Positions 39,515 to 48,339 are shown, counted from the first letter of the stretch. The stretch is DNA of 64,000 nucleotides from Rhizorhapis sp. SPR117 (GCF_021742065.1 NZ_JAKKIE010000015.1:7887-71886); one strand, 5' to 3'. Notes: generated from the letters alone by a model not told the origin. Program-made: numbers and translations.

Positions 39515-40359
39515 GCCGCGATCGCCGCCGCAGCGCGGAGCCCGCTGCGGATGCGGGCCATCACGCCGGGGTCCGCCTTGGTCGAATGGACGACATAGGC
39601 GGAATAGGAGAATTCGGGACTGTCGGGCACGAGCGCGAGCCTGCCCTCCTCCAGATAGGATCGGATGAACCCCTTGCGGAAATAGCCGCTGCCGCCCGTC
39701 GCCAGGAGATAGTCGAGCGCGAGCGGTCCGTAGCTGATCGCGACGACCGCGTTCGGCTGGTCCGGATAGGCGGCCTGATAGCTCGCGGCGAACTCCTCGC
39801 CCCAGTCGATCTGGACATGGTCTTCGGGCGCCAGCGGCCGATCGGTCGGCGTGGTGCGGACGAGGACGAGCTTCTCCTCGAACAGCAGCTCGGCGATCAC
39901 GCCGGGACGGCGCGGCGCGGCATAGAGCACCGCGACGTCGAGCGAGCCGTCCTGGACCTGCTCCATCAGCCGCTCGGAAGCGTCGATCTGCGTGCTGACC
40001 GCGAACTCGGGGCATTCGCGCCGCATCCAGAGCAGCCAGTGCCGCAGCAGCGGACTCCACAGGCTGAGCTCGGCGCCGATCGTCACCACCGTCTCGCGGC
40101 CAGGCGGCAGCGCCACCGCGCGGCGGGCGCGTTCCCACACCTGCACCAGCGTGGTCGCAAAGCGCAGAAATTGCTCGCCCGCCGGCGTCAGCTTCGCACC
40201 CAACTTGTTGCGGATGAACACAGGCCGGTCGAGCTGGTCCTCAAGGACGCGAATGCGCGCGCTCACCGCGGTCTGGGTAAGATTGAGATTCGCGGCAGCA
40301 GCGACGAAGCTGCCCGTCTTCACCACTTCCAGGAAGGTGCGGGCGACGCCGATATCCAT
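39511..40359 (-). CDS. LysR-family transcriptional regulator
   Basis: The 282-residue protein has the LysR winged helix-turn-helix (VARTFLEVVKTGSFVAAAAN, LTQTAVSARIRVLEDQL) and a substrate-binding C-terminal domain. It is divergent from the genes starting at 40450, with an AT-rich intergenic stretch (40360-40430) that should hold its sites. With the co-translated DUF6306 protein it probably controls the small membrane genes, peroxiredoxin and carbonic anhydrase that follow. Ligand unknown. Confidence 0.88.
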   Translation of the reverse strand: MDIGVARTFLEVVKTGSFVAAAANLNLTQTAVSARIRVLEDQLDRPVFIRNKLGAKLTPAGEQFLRFATTLVQVWERARRAVALPPGRETVVTIGAELSLWSPLLRHWLLWMRRECPEFAVSTQIDASERLMEQVQDGSLDVAVLYAAPRRPGVIAELLFEEKLVLVRTTPTDRPLAPEDHVQIDWGEEFAASYQAAYPDQPNAVVAISYGPLALDYLLATGGSGYFRKGFIRSYLEEGRLALVPDSPEFSYSAYVVHSTKADPGVMARIRSGLRAAAAIAA

Positions 40360-40449
40360 GCCGCAAGATCTTTCCGCTCAATCATCAATTATATTCATTT
40401 GCTTGATGGATAATAGCGGGCGGATGATGTGCCGACAAGGAGGACCAGG

Positions 40450-40515
40450 ATGGTCCAGCATGAAGGAGTGTTCGCCGAAGCCGACCCGCTCTCCTTGGGC
40501 GCGGTGCTGCAGTGA
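40450..40515 (+). CDS. Possible 21-residue leader peptide
   Basis: ATG 40450 has a near-perfect ribosome site (AAGGAGGA, 5 bases away). The peptide runs MVQHEGVFAEADPLSLGAVL plus Gln, and its TGA overlaps the GTG start of the next gene (GTGA). The strong site and the overlap suggest that it is translated and that it sets translation of the gene at 40512. It may also be the remnant of a longer protein. Too short for family assignment. Confidence 0.45.
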   Translation: MVQHEGVFAEADPLSLGAVLQ

Positions 40516-40889
40516 AACCGTTCGATCCGGTTCGTCCCGAGCCACCGCGACGCGAGGACGGGAAGGCCTTCGGGATTCTCGCCACGATCCTGATGGCGGT
40601 GACCTGGCTTGGCCTTTATGGCCTCGTCAAAGCCGATATCATCTCCGAACAGGCCTTGCCCATCGTCATCATTGTCGCGGCGCCTGTCGCGACATTCGTC
40701 ATCATGGGCTTCGAATGGGCGGCGACATCCACCAGCGCGCCGAAGGCCTTCCGCGAAGTGCCGCCCCCCGCCGACTTCACCGCTCTGTGGCCGCTGGACC
40801 ATGGCAGATCGGACGCCGCCCAATCGCCAAGAACCAGGAAGCGCAATGCGACCCGTCATCCCGGGGTCGAACCTGGCGATGAGCCGTGA
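40512..40889 (+). CDS. Small membrane protein of unknown function
   Basis: The 125-residue protein has two hydrophobic segments (AFGILATILMAVTWLGLYGL and ALPIVIIVAAPVATFVIMGF) and a polar C-terminus rich in Pro and Arg. GTG 40512 overlaps the stop of the 21-residue frame and its own stop overlaps the next start, so it sits in a coupled chain. No family recognised. Confidence 0.55.
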   Translation: MKPFDPVRPEPPRREDGKAFGILATILMAVTWLGLYGLVKADIISEQALPIVIIVAAPVATFVIMGFEWAATSTSAPKAFREVPPPADFTALWPLDHGRSDAAQSPRTRKRNATRHPGVEPGDEP

Positions 40890-41152
40890 GCGGCCAGCGA
40901 AACGGAAGCGGCGGCGAGTGCCGCAATCGCCGGCCGCATCTGCGCGTCGGCCTCTACTGGATGGTCGCCGCGGCAATTGCGATCGCATCGCTGCGGCTGT
41001 TCATCTGGGTTCTGGGCAAGAGTGGCGTAATCAGCGATGCGGATGGCGAGTTCGTCCTGCTGATCGCCCTGCCCATAGCGCTGTTGACCATTGGATGGCT
41101 GCCCCCCGTGAACCTCAGTAAAGGCAATGATATTGCTTTCAACCTGAAATAA
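40886..41152 (+). CDS. Small membrane protein of unknown function
   Basis: The 88-residue protein has a polar N-terminus (GNGSGGECRNRRPHLRVG) and two hydrophobic segments (YWMVAAAIAIASLRLFIWVL and FVLLIALPIALLTIGWLPPV). GTG 40886 overlaps the previous stop by four bases. It resembles the preceding protein in layout but not clearly in sequence. Confidence 0.5.
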   Translation: MSGQRNGSGGECRNRRPHLRVGLYWMVAAAIAIASLRLFIWVLGKSGVISDADGEFVLLIALPIALLTIGWLPPVNLSKGNDIAFNLK

Positions 41153-41214
41153 CATTCGTTTGTTTGTTGGCTAGTGCGGCCTCACACTGGCTCCGCATGC
41201 ACGAAGGAGCCTCC

Positions 41215-41856
41215 ATGACTATCCAGCTTGGGCAGATCGCCCCCGATTTCGAACAGGACAGCACCCACGGCCGCATCCAGTTCCACGACTGGCTCGGAGC
41301 GAGCTGGGGCGTCCTTTTCAGCCACCCCAAGAACTTCACGCCGGTCTGCACGACCGAACTGGGCGAGGTCGCGCGGCTGCGCCCCGAATGGGATAGGCGC
41401 AGCGTGAAGCCGATCGGGCTGTCGGTCGATCCGGTCGAGGCCCACCATAAATGGGAGTCCGACATCGAGGAGACGCAAGGCGCGACGCTCGATTTCCCCA
41501 TGATCGCCGATCCCAACGGCCAGGTCTCGAGCCTCTATGGCATGATCCACCCGAAGAGTGATCCGACCGTCACGGTCCGCTCGGTATTCGTGATCGATCC
41601 GGCGAAAAAGGTCCGGCTGATCCTCACCTATCCGCCGAGCACGGGCCGCAACTTCGCCGAGATCCTGCGCGCGATCGACAGCCTCCAGCTGACCGACGCG
41701 CGCAGCGTCGCCACTCCGGTCAACTGGGAGCCGGGCGAACCCGTCGTGATCTCGCCCAAGCTATCGGACGAGGAAGCCAACCGGCAGTTCCCGCAAGGCT
41801 TCAAGACGTTGAAGCCCTATCTGCGGATCGTCGATCTGCAATCGACCGGTCAATGA
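41215..41856 (+). CDS. 1-Cys peroxiredoxin (Prx6 type)
   Basis: The 213-residue protein has the peroxidatic Cys45 in NFTPVCTTELGEVARL, an arginine partner in TVTVRSVFVIDP and the long C-terminal domain of Prx6-type enzymes (WEPGEPVVISPKLSDEEANR). No resolving cysteine is apparent. It reduces hydrogen peroxide and organic or peroxynitrite-type peroxides. ATG 41215 has AAGGAG 5 bases upstream. Its stop overlaps the carbonic anhydrase start. Confidence 0.93.
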   Translation: MTIQLGQIAPDFEQDSTHGRIQFHDWLGASWGVLFSHPKNFTPVCTTELGEVARLRPEWDRRSVKPIGLSVDPVEAHHKWESDIEETQGATLDFPMIADPNGQVSSLYGMIHPKSDPTVTVRSVFVIDPAKKVRLILTYPPSTGRNFAEILRAIDSLQLTDARSVATPVNWEPGEPVVISPKLSDEEANRQFPQGFKTLKPYLRIVDLQSTGQ

Positions 41857-42533
41857 GCCGGACGCGGACGAACGGGCAGGATAAGGCCGCCGCCATTCCT
41901 GAAGGCGACGGCTGGCTGTCCACGCTGTTCGACCGCAACCGGGCCTGGGCCGATGCCAAGACGCGCAACGATCCGGGCTTCTTTCGCCGCCTCGTCGGTC
42001 AGCAGCGGCCCCGTTATTTCTGGATCGGCTGCTCGGACAGCCGCGTGCCGGCGACGGAGATCGTCGATCTCGATCCGGGCGAGATGTTCGTCCATCGCAA
42101 CGTCGCCAATCTCGCAATCGCCGCCGATCCCAATTTTTCCGCCGCGCTGCAGTTCGCGGTCGATGTCCTGAATGTCCACCATATCATCGTCGTGGGCCAT
42201 TATGGCTGCGGCGGCATTCATGCCGCGATGGAGAACGAGACCGACGACGCCATCGGCCACTGGCTGGCGCCCGTGCGTCAGCTTCACCGTCGTCATCCCT
42301 GCAAGGTCAACACCGATGGGGCGGCAGCCGAGGCCCTGTGCGAGCGCAATGTCGTGGCGCAAGTCGACGCGCTGTCCGTCAATCCTCTCGTGCGAGCGGC
42401 CTGGGCGCGTGAGGCCCCGCTGAGCCTGCACGGCTGGGTCTATAGGATCGGCGATGGACTGTTGAAGAGCCTGTGCCGGCGAGTCCACGGCGGGGGTTTA
42501 GCGGTCGAGCCTGTGATCGATGGGACCGGCTGA
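41853..42533 (+). CDS. Beta-class carbonic anhydrase
   Basis: The 226-residue protein has all zinc and catalytic residues: C60-S-D62-S-R, and H116-Y-G-C119-G-G. It interconverts CO2 and bicarbonate. ATGA overlap with the peroxiredoxin indicates coupling; peroxiredoxin may benefit from bicarbonate-dependent peroxide chemistry, which is inference. Length is usual and no signal peptide is present. Confidence 0.94.
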   Translation: MSRTRTNGQDKAAAIPEGDGWLSTLFDRNRAWADAKTRNDPGFFRRLVGQQRPRYFWIGCSDSRVPATEIVDLDPGEMFVHRNVANLAIAADPNFSAALQFAVDVLNVHHIIVVGHYGCGGIHAAMENETDDAIGHWLAPVRQLHRRHPCKVNTDGAAAEALCERNVVAQVDALSVNPLVRAAWAREAPLSLHGWVYRIGDGLLKSLCRRVHGGGLAVEPVIDGTG

Positions 42534-42535
42534 TC

Positions 42536-42934
42536 ATGGAAGCCATCGTCCGACCGCCTGTTCCGAGCACGGCGACTTCGTGCGATGTGCTGATGGGTGC
42601 GATCGCTGCCTGTGAGAACGCCTTATCGCCGAGCCGCCCGCTCGACGCTCTGATCGCCGTTGGGGTGTTCCCCGGCCTGGCGGAACTGCCGCAGATCGAG
42701 GTAGGCGTCTGGCTGCATCCAGACGGCTCCCGCGTCCGCGCCCTGCGCTACACCGGTTCGCACACGGCGGCGGCGACGCTCGTACCGCCGGGATACTGGA
42801 TCGACTCCCGCGCGCGCGGCATCGCGGTGGCATGCGCCCGTGGGGAGTGGATGGAAGATCACCCGGTCGAGGAAATCGCACTCTGTCTCGCGGCCCTGCG
42901 CGCGCGCCTGCACGAGAGCCGCGATGTCAACTAG
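42536..42934 (+). CDS. Uncharacterised protein following carbonic anhydrase
   Basis: The 132-residue soluble protein has VGVFPGLAELPQIEVGVWLH and a central GSHTAAATLVPPGYWIDSRA stretch. It starts 2 bases after the carbonic anhydrase stop, so is likely in the same operon. No family is recognised. Confidence 0.5.
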   Translation: MEAIVRPPVPSTATSCDVLMGAIAACENALSPSRPLDALIAVGVFPGLAELPQIEVGVWLHPDGSRVRALRYTGSHTAAATLVPPGYWIDSRARGIAVACARGEWMEDHPVEEIALCLAALRARLHESRDVN

Positions 42935-43179
42935 CACTCGACAAGCGACAGCCGCAAAACATCCGGTTTCGGAACGGCGGCCTTCTAGCGCGTTGGAGAT
43001 TGCCGCGCTATCCGGCAGACCGGCTTGCCGAGAACCTGAACGTGACCGCCTTTGTCTGGTGGGACAGACTCGCGAACTGGCATATCGCCGAACAGCAATA
43101 TGGTGCCGCGCTGGGTCATGGCGAGCCATGGCGCTTTCCCGCGCCGGTACGCGCTCTTGTTCAGTGAAGGGAGATAACC
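42935..43179. other. Short gap with a possible broken frame
   Basis: A + frame here yields NVTAFVWWDRLANWHIAEQQ without a good start. It could be a gene remnant. A good ribosome site (GAAGGGAGA) at the end belongs to the 43180 gene. Confidence 0.25.
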
Positions 43180-43428
43180 ATGCTTATCGATGTGTTTGCC
43201 GGACCCGACCGTCGTACGGCCGCCCCACGGGGCTGCTATCATTTCGTCCGATCGCCCGCGCCTGGCGAGCAGGTGGAAATCGCGGGTGAAATCCTGACTG
43301 TGGCCAATGCCTGGCATACGCCCGCCACTCACTATGCCGGCGCCAAATTCGCGATCCTCGTCGGAGATGCGACCATCGGCGGCGAACCAGCGATGCAGTG
43401 CCATGAGGACGCCGGCGCCGTGATCTGA
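43180..43428 (+). CDS. Small protein of unknown function
   Basis: The 82-residue protein starts MLIDVFAGPDRRTAAPRGCY and looks like a compact beta-rich soluble domain (EQVEIAGEILTVANAWHTP). ATG 43180 has GGGAGA 6 bases upstream. It precedes the antiporter by 86 bases. No family recognised. Confidence 0.6.
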   Translation: MLIDVFAGPDRRTAAPRGCYHFVRSPAPGEQVEIAGEILTVANAWHTPATHYAGAKFAILVGDATIGGEPAMQCHEDAGAVI

Positions 43429-43514
43429 GAGCGTCAAGGTTCAAGGGAGGGGACTGGCCCTCAAGCCGTTTATAGGAAAGGAGACACGGACCAGCTTCTT
43501 GTTCGGAGTATGTT

Positions 43515-45143
43515 TTGGAAACGATCACGATCGTGCTTGCCCTGCTCTTCGCCGTCGTCGTGAGCGGCATTGTTGCGCGGCTTCTGCCCTTCCCCCTACC
43601 GCGCCCGCTTGTTCAGATCACGCTGGGCGCTTTCATCGGGCTTGCGGCGAACTGGCGCGTGACGCTCGATCCCGAGATATTCTTCCTTCTCTTCCTCCCG
43701 CCGCTTCTCTTCCTCGACGGCTGGCGCATTCCGCGCGAAGACCTTTTCAAGGACGGCAAGACCATTCTCGAGCTGGCGCTCGGCCTCGTGGTCTTCACGG
43801 TGCTGGGCATGGGTTTGTTCATCCACTGGATGATCCCGGCGATGCCGCTTGCCGTCGCGTTCGCGCTGGCCGCGGTGGTATCACCGACGGATCCCATCGC
43901 GGTATCCGCAATCGCTCAACGCTCTCCCATCCCCAAGCGAATGATGCATATCCTGGAGGGCGAATCACTCCTTAATGACGCGTCAGGCCTGGTCTGCCTC
44001 CGCTTTGCGGTCGCTGCCGCTCTCACCGGTGCCTTTTCTCTCGGCCAGGCCGCGCTCAGCTTTCTCTGGGTCGCGACTGGCGGGATCATCATCGGGGCCG
44101 GTCTGACCTGGTTGGTCGGTTGGCTCAAGGCCATCATTGCTCGCCGTTTCGGCGAGGAAAGCGGATCGCAGGTCCTGATCAGCCTGCTGATTCCGTTTGG
44201 CGCCTATCTCATCGCTGAACGGCTGCATTGTTCCGGCATTCTCGCCGCCGTCGCGGCGGGGCTTGCCATGGGCTTCGTCGAATCCCGGGGACAGGCACTC
44301 GCCGTCACACGCATCCGCCGCACCGCCTTCTGGGACATGATCCAGTTCACCGCCAACGGGATCATCTTTGTCCTGTTGGGCGAGCAGTTGCCGTCGATCC
44401 TGTCGGGTGCTGCCGAAACCGTCCGGCTGACCGGCCACTATGAGCCCTGGTGGCTGGCCATCTATGTCGTCGCGATCAATGCCGGGCTTGCGGGTCTGCG
44501 CTTCGGGTGGGTATGGCTGTCGCTCCACCTGACCCTGTTTCGCCAGAGCGACGAACGTGGCGCTCCGGGCTGGCGGATTATCGGGGCCATGTCTTTCGCC
44601 GGCGTGCGTGGTGCGATCACGCTGGCCGGCGTGCTCACCCTCCCTCTGACCATGGCCGACGGTTCGGCCTTTCCTGCCCGTGATCTCGCCATCTTCCTGG
44701 CCATGGGCGTGATCATCGTATCGCTGGCTTCGGCAAGCATCGGGCTGCCCTTGCTGCTGCGCAACCTTGAGATGCCTCCGGAGCCAAGCCAGACTGCCGC
44801 GGTCGAAGCTGCGCGCATAGCCGCTGCGGAAGCGGCGATCGCCGAGATCGAGCGCACCCAGCATCGCCTTGCGGACGGCCGTAAGGATGCCGACACCTAT
44901 GTTACCGTCGCGTCGCGTCTCATGGATGTCTATCGCGAGCGGATCGACCGCCACGCCCGCGGGCCGGAACAGGGGAGCCTGATCCGGCGTGACGACGCCA
45001 TCGAGCGCGAGCTGCGGCTGGCTGCGCTCAGAGCCGAACGGGGAGAGATCTTCAGACGCGTGCGTCGGCGCGAACTTGGCAGCGAAGCCGCGCGCAAGCT
45101 CGTGCGCGAACTCGATCTCGCCGAGGCCCGCTACGCTGGCTAG
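43515..45143 (+). CDS. CPA1-family Na+/H+ antiporter
   Basis: The 542-residue protein has about 12 membrane segments with the conserved start LPFPLPRPLVQITLGAFIGL, the ion-binding ND of the family in LEGESLLNDASGLVCLRFAV, and AAVVSPTDPIAVSAIA. It exchanges Na+ or K+ for protons. The C-terminal 120 residues are soluble and helical (QHRLADGRKDADTYVTVASR). The start is TTG 43515; the nearby ATG at 43510 is in another frame. Confidence 0.92.
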   Translation: METITIVLALLFAVVVSGIVARLLPFPLPRPLVQITLGAFIGLAANWRVTLDPEIFFLLFLPPLLFLDGWRIPREDLFKDGKTILELALGLVVFTVLGMGLFIHWMIPAMPLAVAFALAAVVSPTDPIAVSAIAQRSPIPKRMMHILEGESLLNDASGLVCLRFAVAAALTGAFSLGQAALSFLWVATGGIIIGAGLTWLVGWLKAIIARRFGEESGSQVLISLLIPFGAYLIAERLHCSGILAAVAAGLAMGFVESRGQALAVTRIRRTAFWDMIQFTANGIIFVLLGEQLPSILSGAAETVRLTGHYEPWWLAIYVVAINAGLAGLRFGWVWLSLHLTLFRQSDERGAPGWRIIGAMSFAGVRGAITLAGVLTLPLTMADGSAFPARDLAIFLAMGVIIVSLASASIGLPLLLRNLEMPPEPSQTAAVEAARIAAAEAAIAEIERTQHRLADGRKDADTYVTVASRLMDVYRERIDRHARGPEQGSLIRRDDAIERELRLAALRAERGEIFRRVRRRELGSEAARKLVRELDLAEARYAG

Positions 45144-45380
45144 CTGACCGGCACCCAGCCCCTATGCAGATGATTTGACTTGCGCCTGTGCTGGGGACAT
45201 CATCGCATCATGCAGACTAGGCGCCGTCATTTCCGATTCCGCCATCATGGGGGGCAGCTTCTCGCGGGCATCTGGCCCCGGGTTCCGGTGCGGCACGCCC
45301 CGAACTCGGGGCAACTCTCGACAGACCGCTGCGCCAGGCCATGAGCCTGCGCGCGCCTCCTTATCCGGAAAGCCAGCACC
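45144..45380. other. Gap upstream of rnk
   Basis: No gene is seen. It should hold the rnk promoter. Confidence 0.3.
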
Positions 45381-45797
45381 ATGACGAACAGCAAGGCGGC
45401 ATGTCGACCGCCCATCCATTTGATCGACACCGAGGCCGACGCCCTCACCAACCTGGCGCTTGGCGCCGAAGAGCGGTTACCGCAGGTCAGCGAATTGCTC
45501 CTCGAGGAAATCGGACGCGCCACGATTCACAGCGCGACCCAAATCCCGTCCGACGTCGTGACGATGCGTTCGACCGTCGAGTTCACCGACGACGCGAGCG
45601 GAGCGACGCGTTCGGTACAGCTCGTCTACCCAAAGGACGCCGACATCTCGGCGGGACGCATCTCGATCCTGACGCCAGTCGGAGCCGGCCTCATCGGCTT
45701 GCGCGAGGGAGAGTCGATTCTGTGGCCAGACCGGGAGGGGCATGAACGCAAGCTCGCCATCGTCAAGGTGAGCCAGTCCGCTCAGAGCAACCCATGA
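45381..45797 (+). CDS. rnk: Regulator of nucleoside diphosphate kinase (Rnk, GreA/B-like)
   Basis: The 138-residue protein has an N-terminal helical hairpin (IDTEADALTNLALGAEERLP) and a GreA/GreB C-terminal FKBP-like domain (VQLVYPKDADISAGRISILT, PVGAGLIGLREGESILWP). Rnk binds RNA polymerase near the secondary channel. ATG 45381 starts directly. It is convergent with the CopD-like gene and overlaps it by 16 bases. Confidence 0.88.
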   Translation: MTNSKAACRPPIHLIDTEADALTNLALGAEERLPQVSELLLEEIGRATIHSATQIPSDVVTMRSTVEFTDDASGATRSVQLVYPKDADISAGRISILTPVGAGLIGLREGESILWPDREGHERKLAIVKVSQSAQSNP

Positions 45798-46246
45798 CTT
45801 CCGGCTACCGCGCCAAGCACCGTTATGACGGCCAGCATCAGGAGGAGTTGGTGCATTCCTACCATCCTCTCGAAGTCCGCCGATGGAGCGGGTGATTTCT
45901 CCATGCGCGCGTGGAGAAAGAGCGGTTCGATCAGGAACAGCATCGCCATGAATATGGCCCAGAGGCAGACCATGGCGTCCATCCACCAGAAACGGGGATC
46001 GGCGAACCGGCCCCACATATCGGCCCTGTAGACCATCCAGAGCCCGCTTGCTCCGGCCAGCAGCACCCACAGGCGCGCCTTCGGCGCAAACCGCTCCTCC
46101 AGTTGATGAAAGGCGGCGAGCCTCTCGTCGGGTGCATGGTGGCGCCGGATGGACGGCATCACGACGGTCGTCACGAACGCAACGCCACCGATCCACATCA
46201 GGACGGCGACGACGTGCAGCGCACGACCAATGATGAAATCGTCCAT
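45782..46246 (-). CDS. CopD/DUF2269-like integral membrane protein, copy 2
   Basis: The 154-residue protein has four hydrophobic segments and the same landmarks as the gene at 31190: IIGRALHVVAVLMWIGGVAF, FHQLEERFAPKARLWVLLAG, FWWMDAMVCLWAIF and HQLLLMLAVITVLGAVAGSH. It follows hmp by 13 bases, making it the last gene of the NO operon. Shared His and Trp positions suggest a haem or copper site; role in NO or copper handling is inferred. Confidence 0.75.
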   Translation of the reverse strand: MDDFIIGRALHVVAVLMWIGGVAFVTTVVMPSIRRHHAPDERLAAFHQLEERFAPKARLWVLLAGASGLWMVYRADMWGRFADPRFWWMDAMVCLWAIFMAMLFLIEPLFLHARMEKSPAPSADFERMVGMHQLLLMLAVITVLGAVAGSHGLL

Positions 46247-46259
46247 CGCGGCGCCTGCC

Positions 46260-47471
46260 TCAAGCTGCGAGCAGTTCGTCGGCCGGACCGAAGAACTCGT
46301 AGTGGATGCGATCGGACGCCACGCCGGCAAGCGACAGCGTCGCGACGAAGGTGCGCAGGAACGGGCGCGGACCACATAGATAATAATCCGCATCTTCGAT
46401 CGGCGTGTGCTCCGTCAACCAGGCCTCGTCGATCAAGCCATCATGGTCGTAATCGCGACCCGCCACATCCTCGGGGCGAGGGCATTGATAGAAATCGGTG
46501 ACGCGGATGCTCGGATGAGCAGCCGCGATGGCGCGGACATGATCGGCCAGCGCGTGCGTCGAACCATCCAGCGTGCCGTGAAGATACTGGACGGGGAGAT
46601 CGGGATGATGTTGCGCGATCGCCTCGAGCATTGCGACCATCGGCGTCAGGCCGACACCGCCGGACATCAGCACCACGGGGCGCTCGGGATTCTCGGACAG
46701 GAAGAACTCGCCCGCGGGCGCCGCCACCTTGAGCACCGTGCCCGGCTTCGCCTGGTCATGCAGCCAGCCGGAGGCGAGGCCCATGGGCTCGCGCTTGACC
46801 GAAATGCGATAGGTCTCGCCATTGGCCGCCTGCGAGATGCTGTAGTTGCGCTTGACCGGCGGGTGACCGGGGATCTCCAGCCAGAAGGTCAGATACTGGC
46901 CGGGTTTGTGGCGAATGACCGGGCGCCCGTCGGTCGGGCGCAGGATGAACGAGGTGATGACGCTGCTTTCGGGGCGGACTTCGTCGATCACGAAGGTGCG
47001 CCAACCCGTCCAGCCGCCTTCCGCGGTCTCATGCTCCTTGTAGAGGCGCTCCTCGCGAGCGATCAGGATATGCGCCAGGAACCAGTAGGCTTCGCCCCAT
47101 GCGGCGAGGATCTCGTCGGTAGCGGCATCGCCCAGCACCGCCTTGATCGCGCCGAGCAGCGCTTCGCCGACGTGAGGATAATGTTCGGGGAGGATCTGCA
47201 GGCCGACATGCTTCTGCGCGATCCGCTCGACGGCGGGGGCCAGCGCGCCGAGATTGTCGATATTGGCGCCATAAGCGAGGATGGCGGCGGCCAGCGCGCG
47301 CGGTTGCGAACCGGCATCGCCATGGTGCGACTGGTTGAACAGGTCGCGGATCTCCGGGTTCTCGAACATCCGCCGGTACATCTCGCGTACAATGTCGAGG
47401 CCGTGCGCTTCGAGCGCGGGCATGGTGGCTTTGACGAGCGCGATGGTGCGCTCGCTGAGTGTCTGTGACAT
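46260..47471 (-). CDS. hmp: Flavohaemoprotein (nitric oxide dioxygenase) Hmp
   Basis: The 403-residue protein has a globin domain (distal Tyr in DIVREMYRRMF, proximal His in RIAQKHVGLQILPEHYP), an FAD-binding domain (RNYSISQAANGE) and an NAD domain (PVVLMSGGVGLTPMVAMLEA, YYLCGPRPF). It oxidises NO to nitrate with O2. ATG 47471 has AAGGAG 6 bases upstream. It is the third gene of an operon beginning with a group III globin and divergent from nsrR. Confidence 0.96.
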   Translation of the reverse strand: MSQTLSERTIALVKATMPALEAHGLDIVREMYRRMFENPEIRDLFNQSHHGDAGSQPRALAAAILAYGANIDNLGALAPAVERIAQKHVGLQILPEHYPHVGEALLGAIKAVLGDAATDEILAAWGEAYWFLAHILIAREERLYKEHETAEGGWTGWRTFVIDEVRPESSVITSFILRPTDGRPVIRHKPGQYLTFWLEIPGHPPVKRNYSISQAANGETYRISVKREPMGLASGWLHDQAKPGTVLKVAAPAGEFFLSENPERPVVLMSGGVGLTPMVAMLEAIAQHHPDLPVQYLHGTLDGSTHALADHVRAIAAAHPSIRVTDFYQCPRPEDVAGRDYDHDGLIDEAWLTEHTPIEDADYYLCGPRPFLRTFVATLSLAGVASDRIHYEFFGPADELLAA

Positions 47472-47512
47472 CAACGTCTCCTTAGGGCCGGTAGTGAAGG
47501 TGAAGCGAAAGG

Positions 47513-47797
47513 TCAGCCGTCGGGCGGCTGATCGTAGAAATCGACGCGCATCTTCATCGGGCCAAGCGGCTCCACGAAGTGCGGTTGCTCAGGAAGCAGC
47601 AGGCCCGAGGTCTCCGGATCGAGCAGCATTTCGGAAGGAGGATCGAGATAGCTGAGCCGGACCCGCCCCTCGATCACGCGGACGATCCCCCATACGCCGG
47701 CCTTGGTGCTGTGCCGGCCGCGCAACGCGGCCGGGAGCGTTGTCTCGTCGAAGACCGGCGTCGACCGATAGGGTTGAACGCGCGAGTTCTCGGTCAT
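47513..47797 (-). CDS. DUF1971-domain protein (YeaR/TehB N-terminal type)
   Basis: The 94-residue cupin-like protein has TLPAALRGRHSTKAGVWGIV and LLLPEQPHFVEPLGPMKMRV with FYDQP at the end, typical of DUF1971. In enterobacteria YeaR is induced by nitrate and NO. ATG 47797 overlaps the globin stop by 1 base within ATGA, so it is translationally coupled to it. Confidence 0.85.
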   Translation of the reverse strand: MTENSRVQPYRSTPVFDETTLPAALRGRHSTKAGVWGIVRVIEGRVRLSYLDPPSEMLLDPETSGLLLPEQPHFVEPLGPMKMRVDFYDQPPDG

Positions 47798-48228
47798 CAG
47801 AGGCGAGCCCCGTCGGCGAGGTGCGTCGCCTGGACGATCGGCCGCGGTGGCCGAGAATCCAGCCTGAAGAAGAGGGCAAGCTGCAGGCTCTCCGCGATCC
47901 GCGCCGCCTTGTCCTGAAGGGCTGCGGCCGCCTCCGGTGCCATCAGTTCGTTCGTCGTGTCCGTCCAAAGCCCGAGCCAGCGCCCGAACAGCGCGGGCGT
48001 GATCCGGTCGCGGTGCTTCATATGGGCAGGCACGGGCTGGCCCTTGTAGCGTCCGCTGGTCAGCATCACCGACGACCAGAAGGCCGTGAGCTTCTGAAGA
48101 TGTGCGGGCCAGTCATCGATCGCACCATTGAATATGGGGCCGAGTTCGACGTCCGCGCGCACGCGGGCGTAGAAGGCGTCCACAAGCCTCTTGAGCCCTC
48201 CCTCATCGATTCCCGCGACACTGCCCAC
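47797..48228 (-). CDS. Group III truncated haemoglobin
   Basis: The 143-residue protein has the group III pattern: LVDAFYARVRADVELGPIFN, WPAHLQKLTAFWSSVMLTSG with YKGQPVPAHMKH, ITPALFGRWLGLWTDTTNEL. Group III globins are linked to NO or peroxide handling. Start is GTG 48228 with GGAG 8 bases upstream. First gene of the operon controlled from 48229-48339. Confidence 0.88.
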   Translation of the reverse strand: MGSVAGIDEGGLKRLVDAFYARVRADVELGPIFNGAIDDWPAHLQKLTAFWSSVMLTSGRYKGQPVPAHMKHRDRITPALFGRWLGLWTDTTNELMAPEAAAALQDKAARIAESLQLALFFRLDSRPPRPIVQATHLADGARL

Positions 48229-48277
48229 GACTCACGCTCCAATCATACATCTCCAATACATCTATCGTGACATTTGA

Positions 48278-48300
48278 AAGATGCAAGCGTTATGCATATT
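48278..48300. promoter_or_regulatory. NsrR-type operator (AAGATGCAAGC-G-TTATGCATATT)
   Basis: The sequence is a 23-base 11-1-11 imperfect palindrome close to the enterobacterial NsrR consensus (AAGATGC ... GCATCTT). It lies between the globin/hmp operon start (48228) and nsrR (48340). Two ATACATCT half-site-like repeats sit nearby at 48246 and 48257. It should mediate NO-relieved repression of the operon and of nsrR. Confidence 0.7.
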
Positions 48301-48339
48301 ATGTACGATGGCCCGATTGAAGGTTGCTTAGGAGCATGC

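Noticed and set aside
39586..40413. Plus-strand frame of 275 codons
   Set aside because: Antisense of the LysR gene, whose helix-turn-helix is unmistakable.
43983..44954. Minus-strand frame of 323 codons
   Set aside because: Exact antisense of the antiporter, with polar low-complexity translation.
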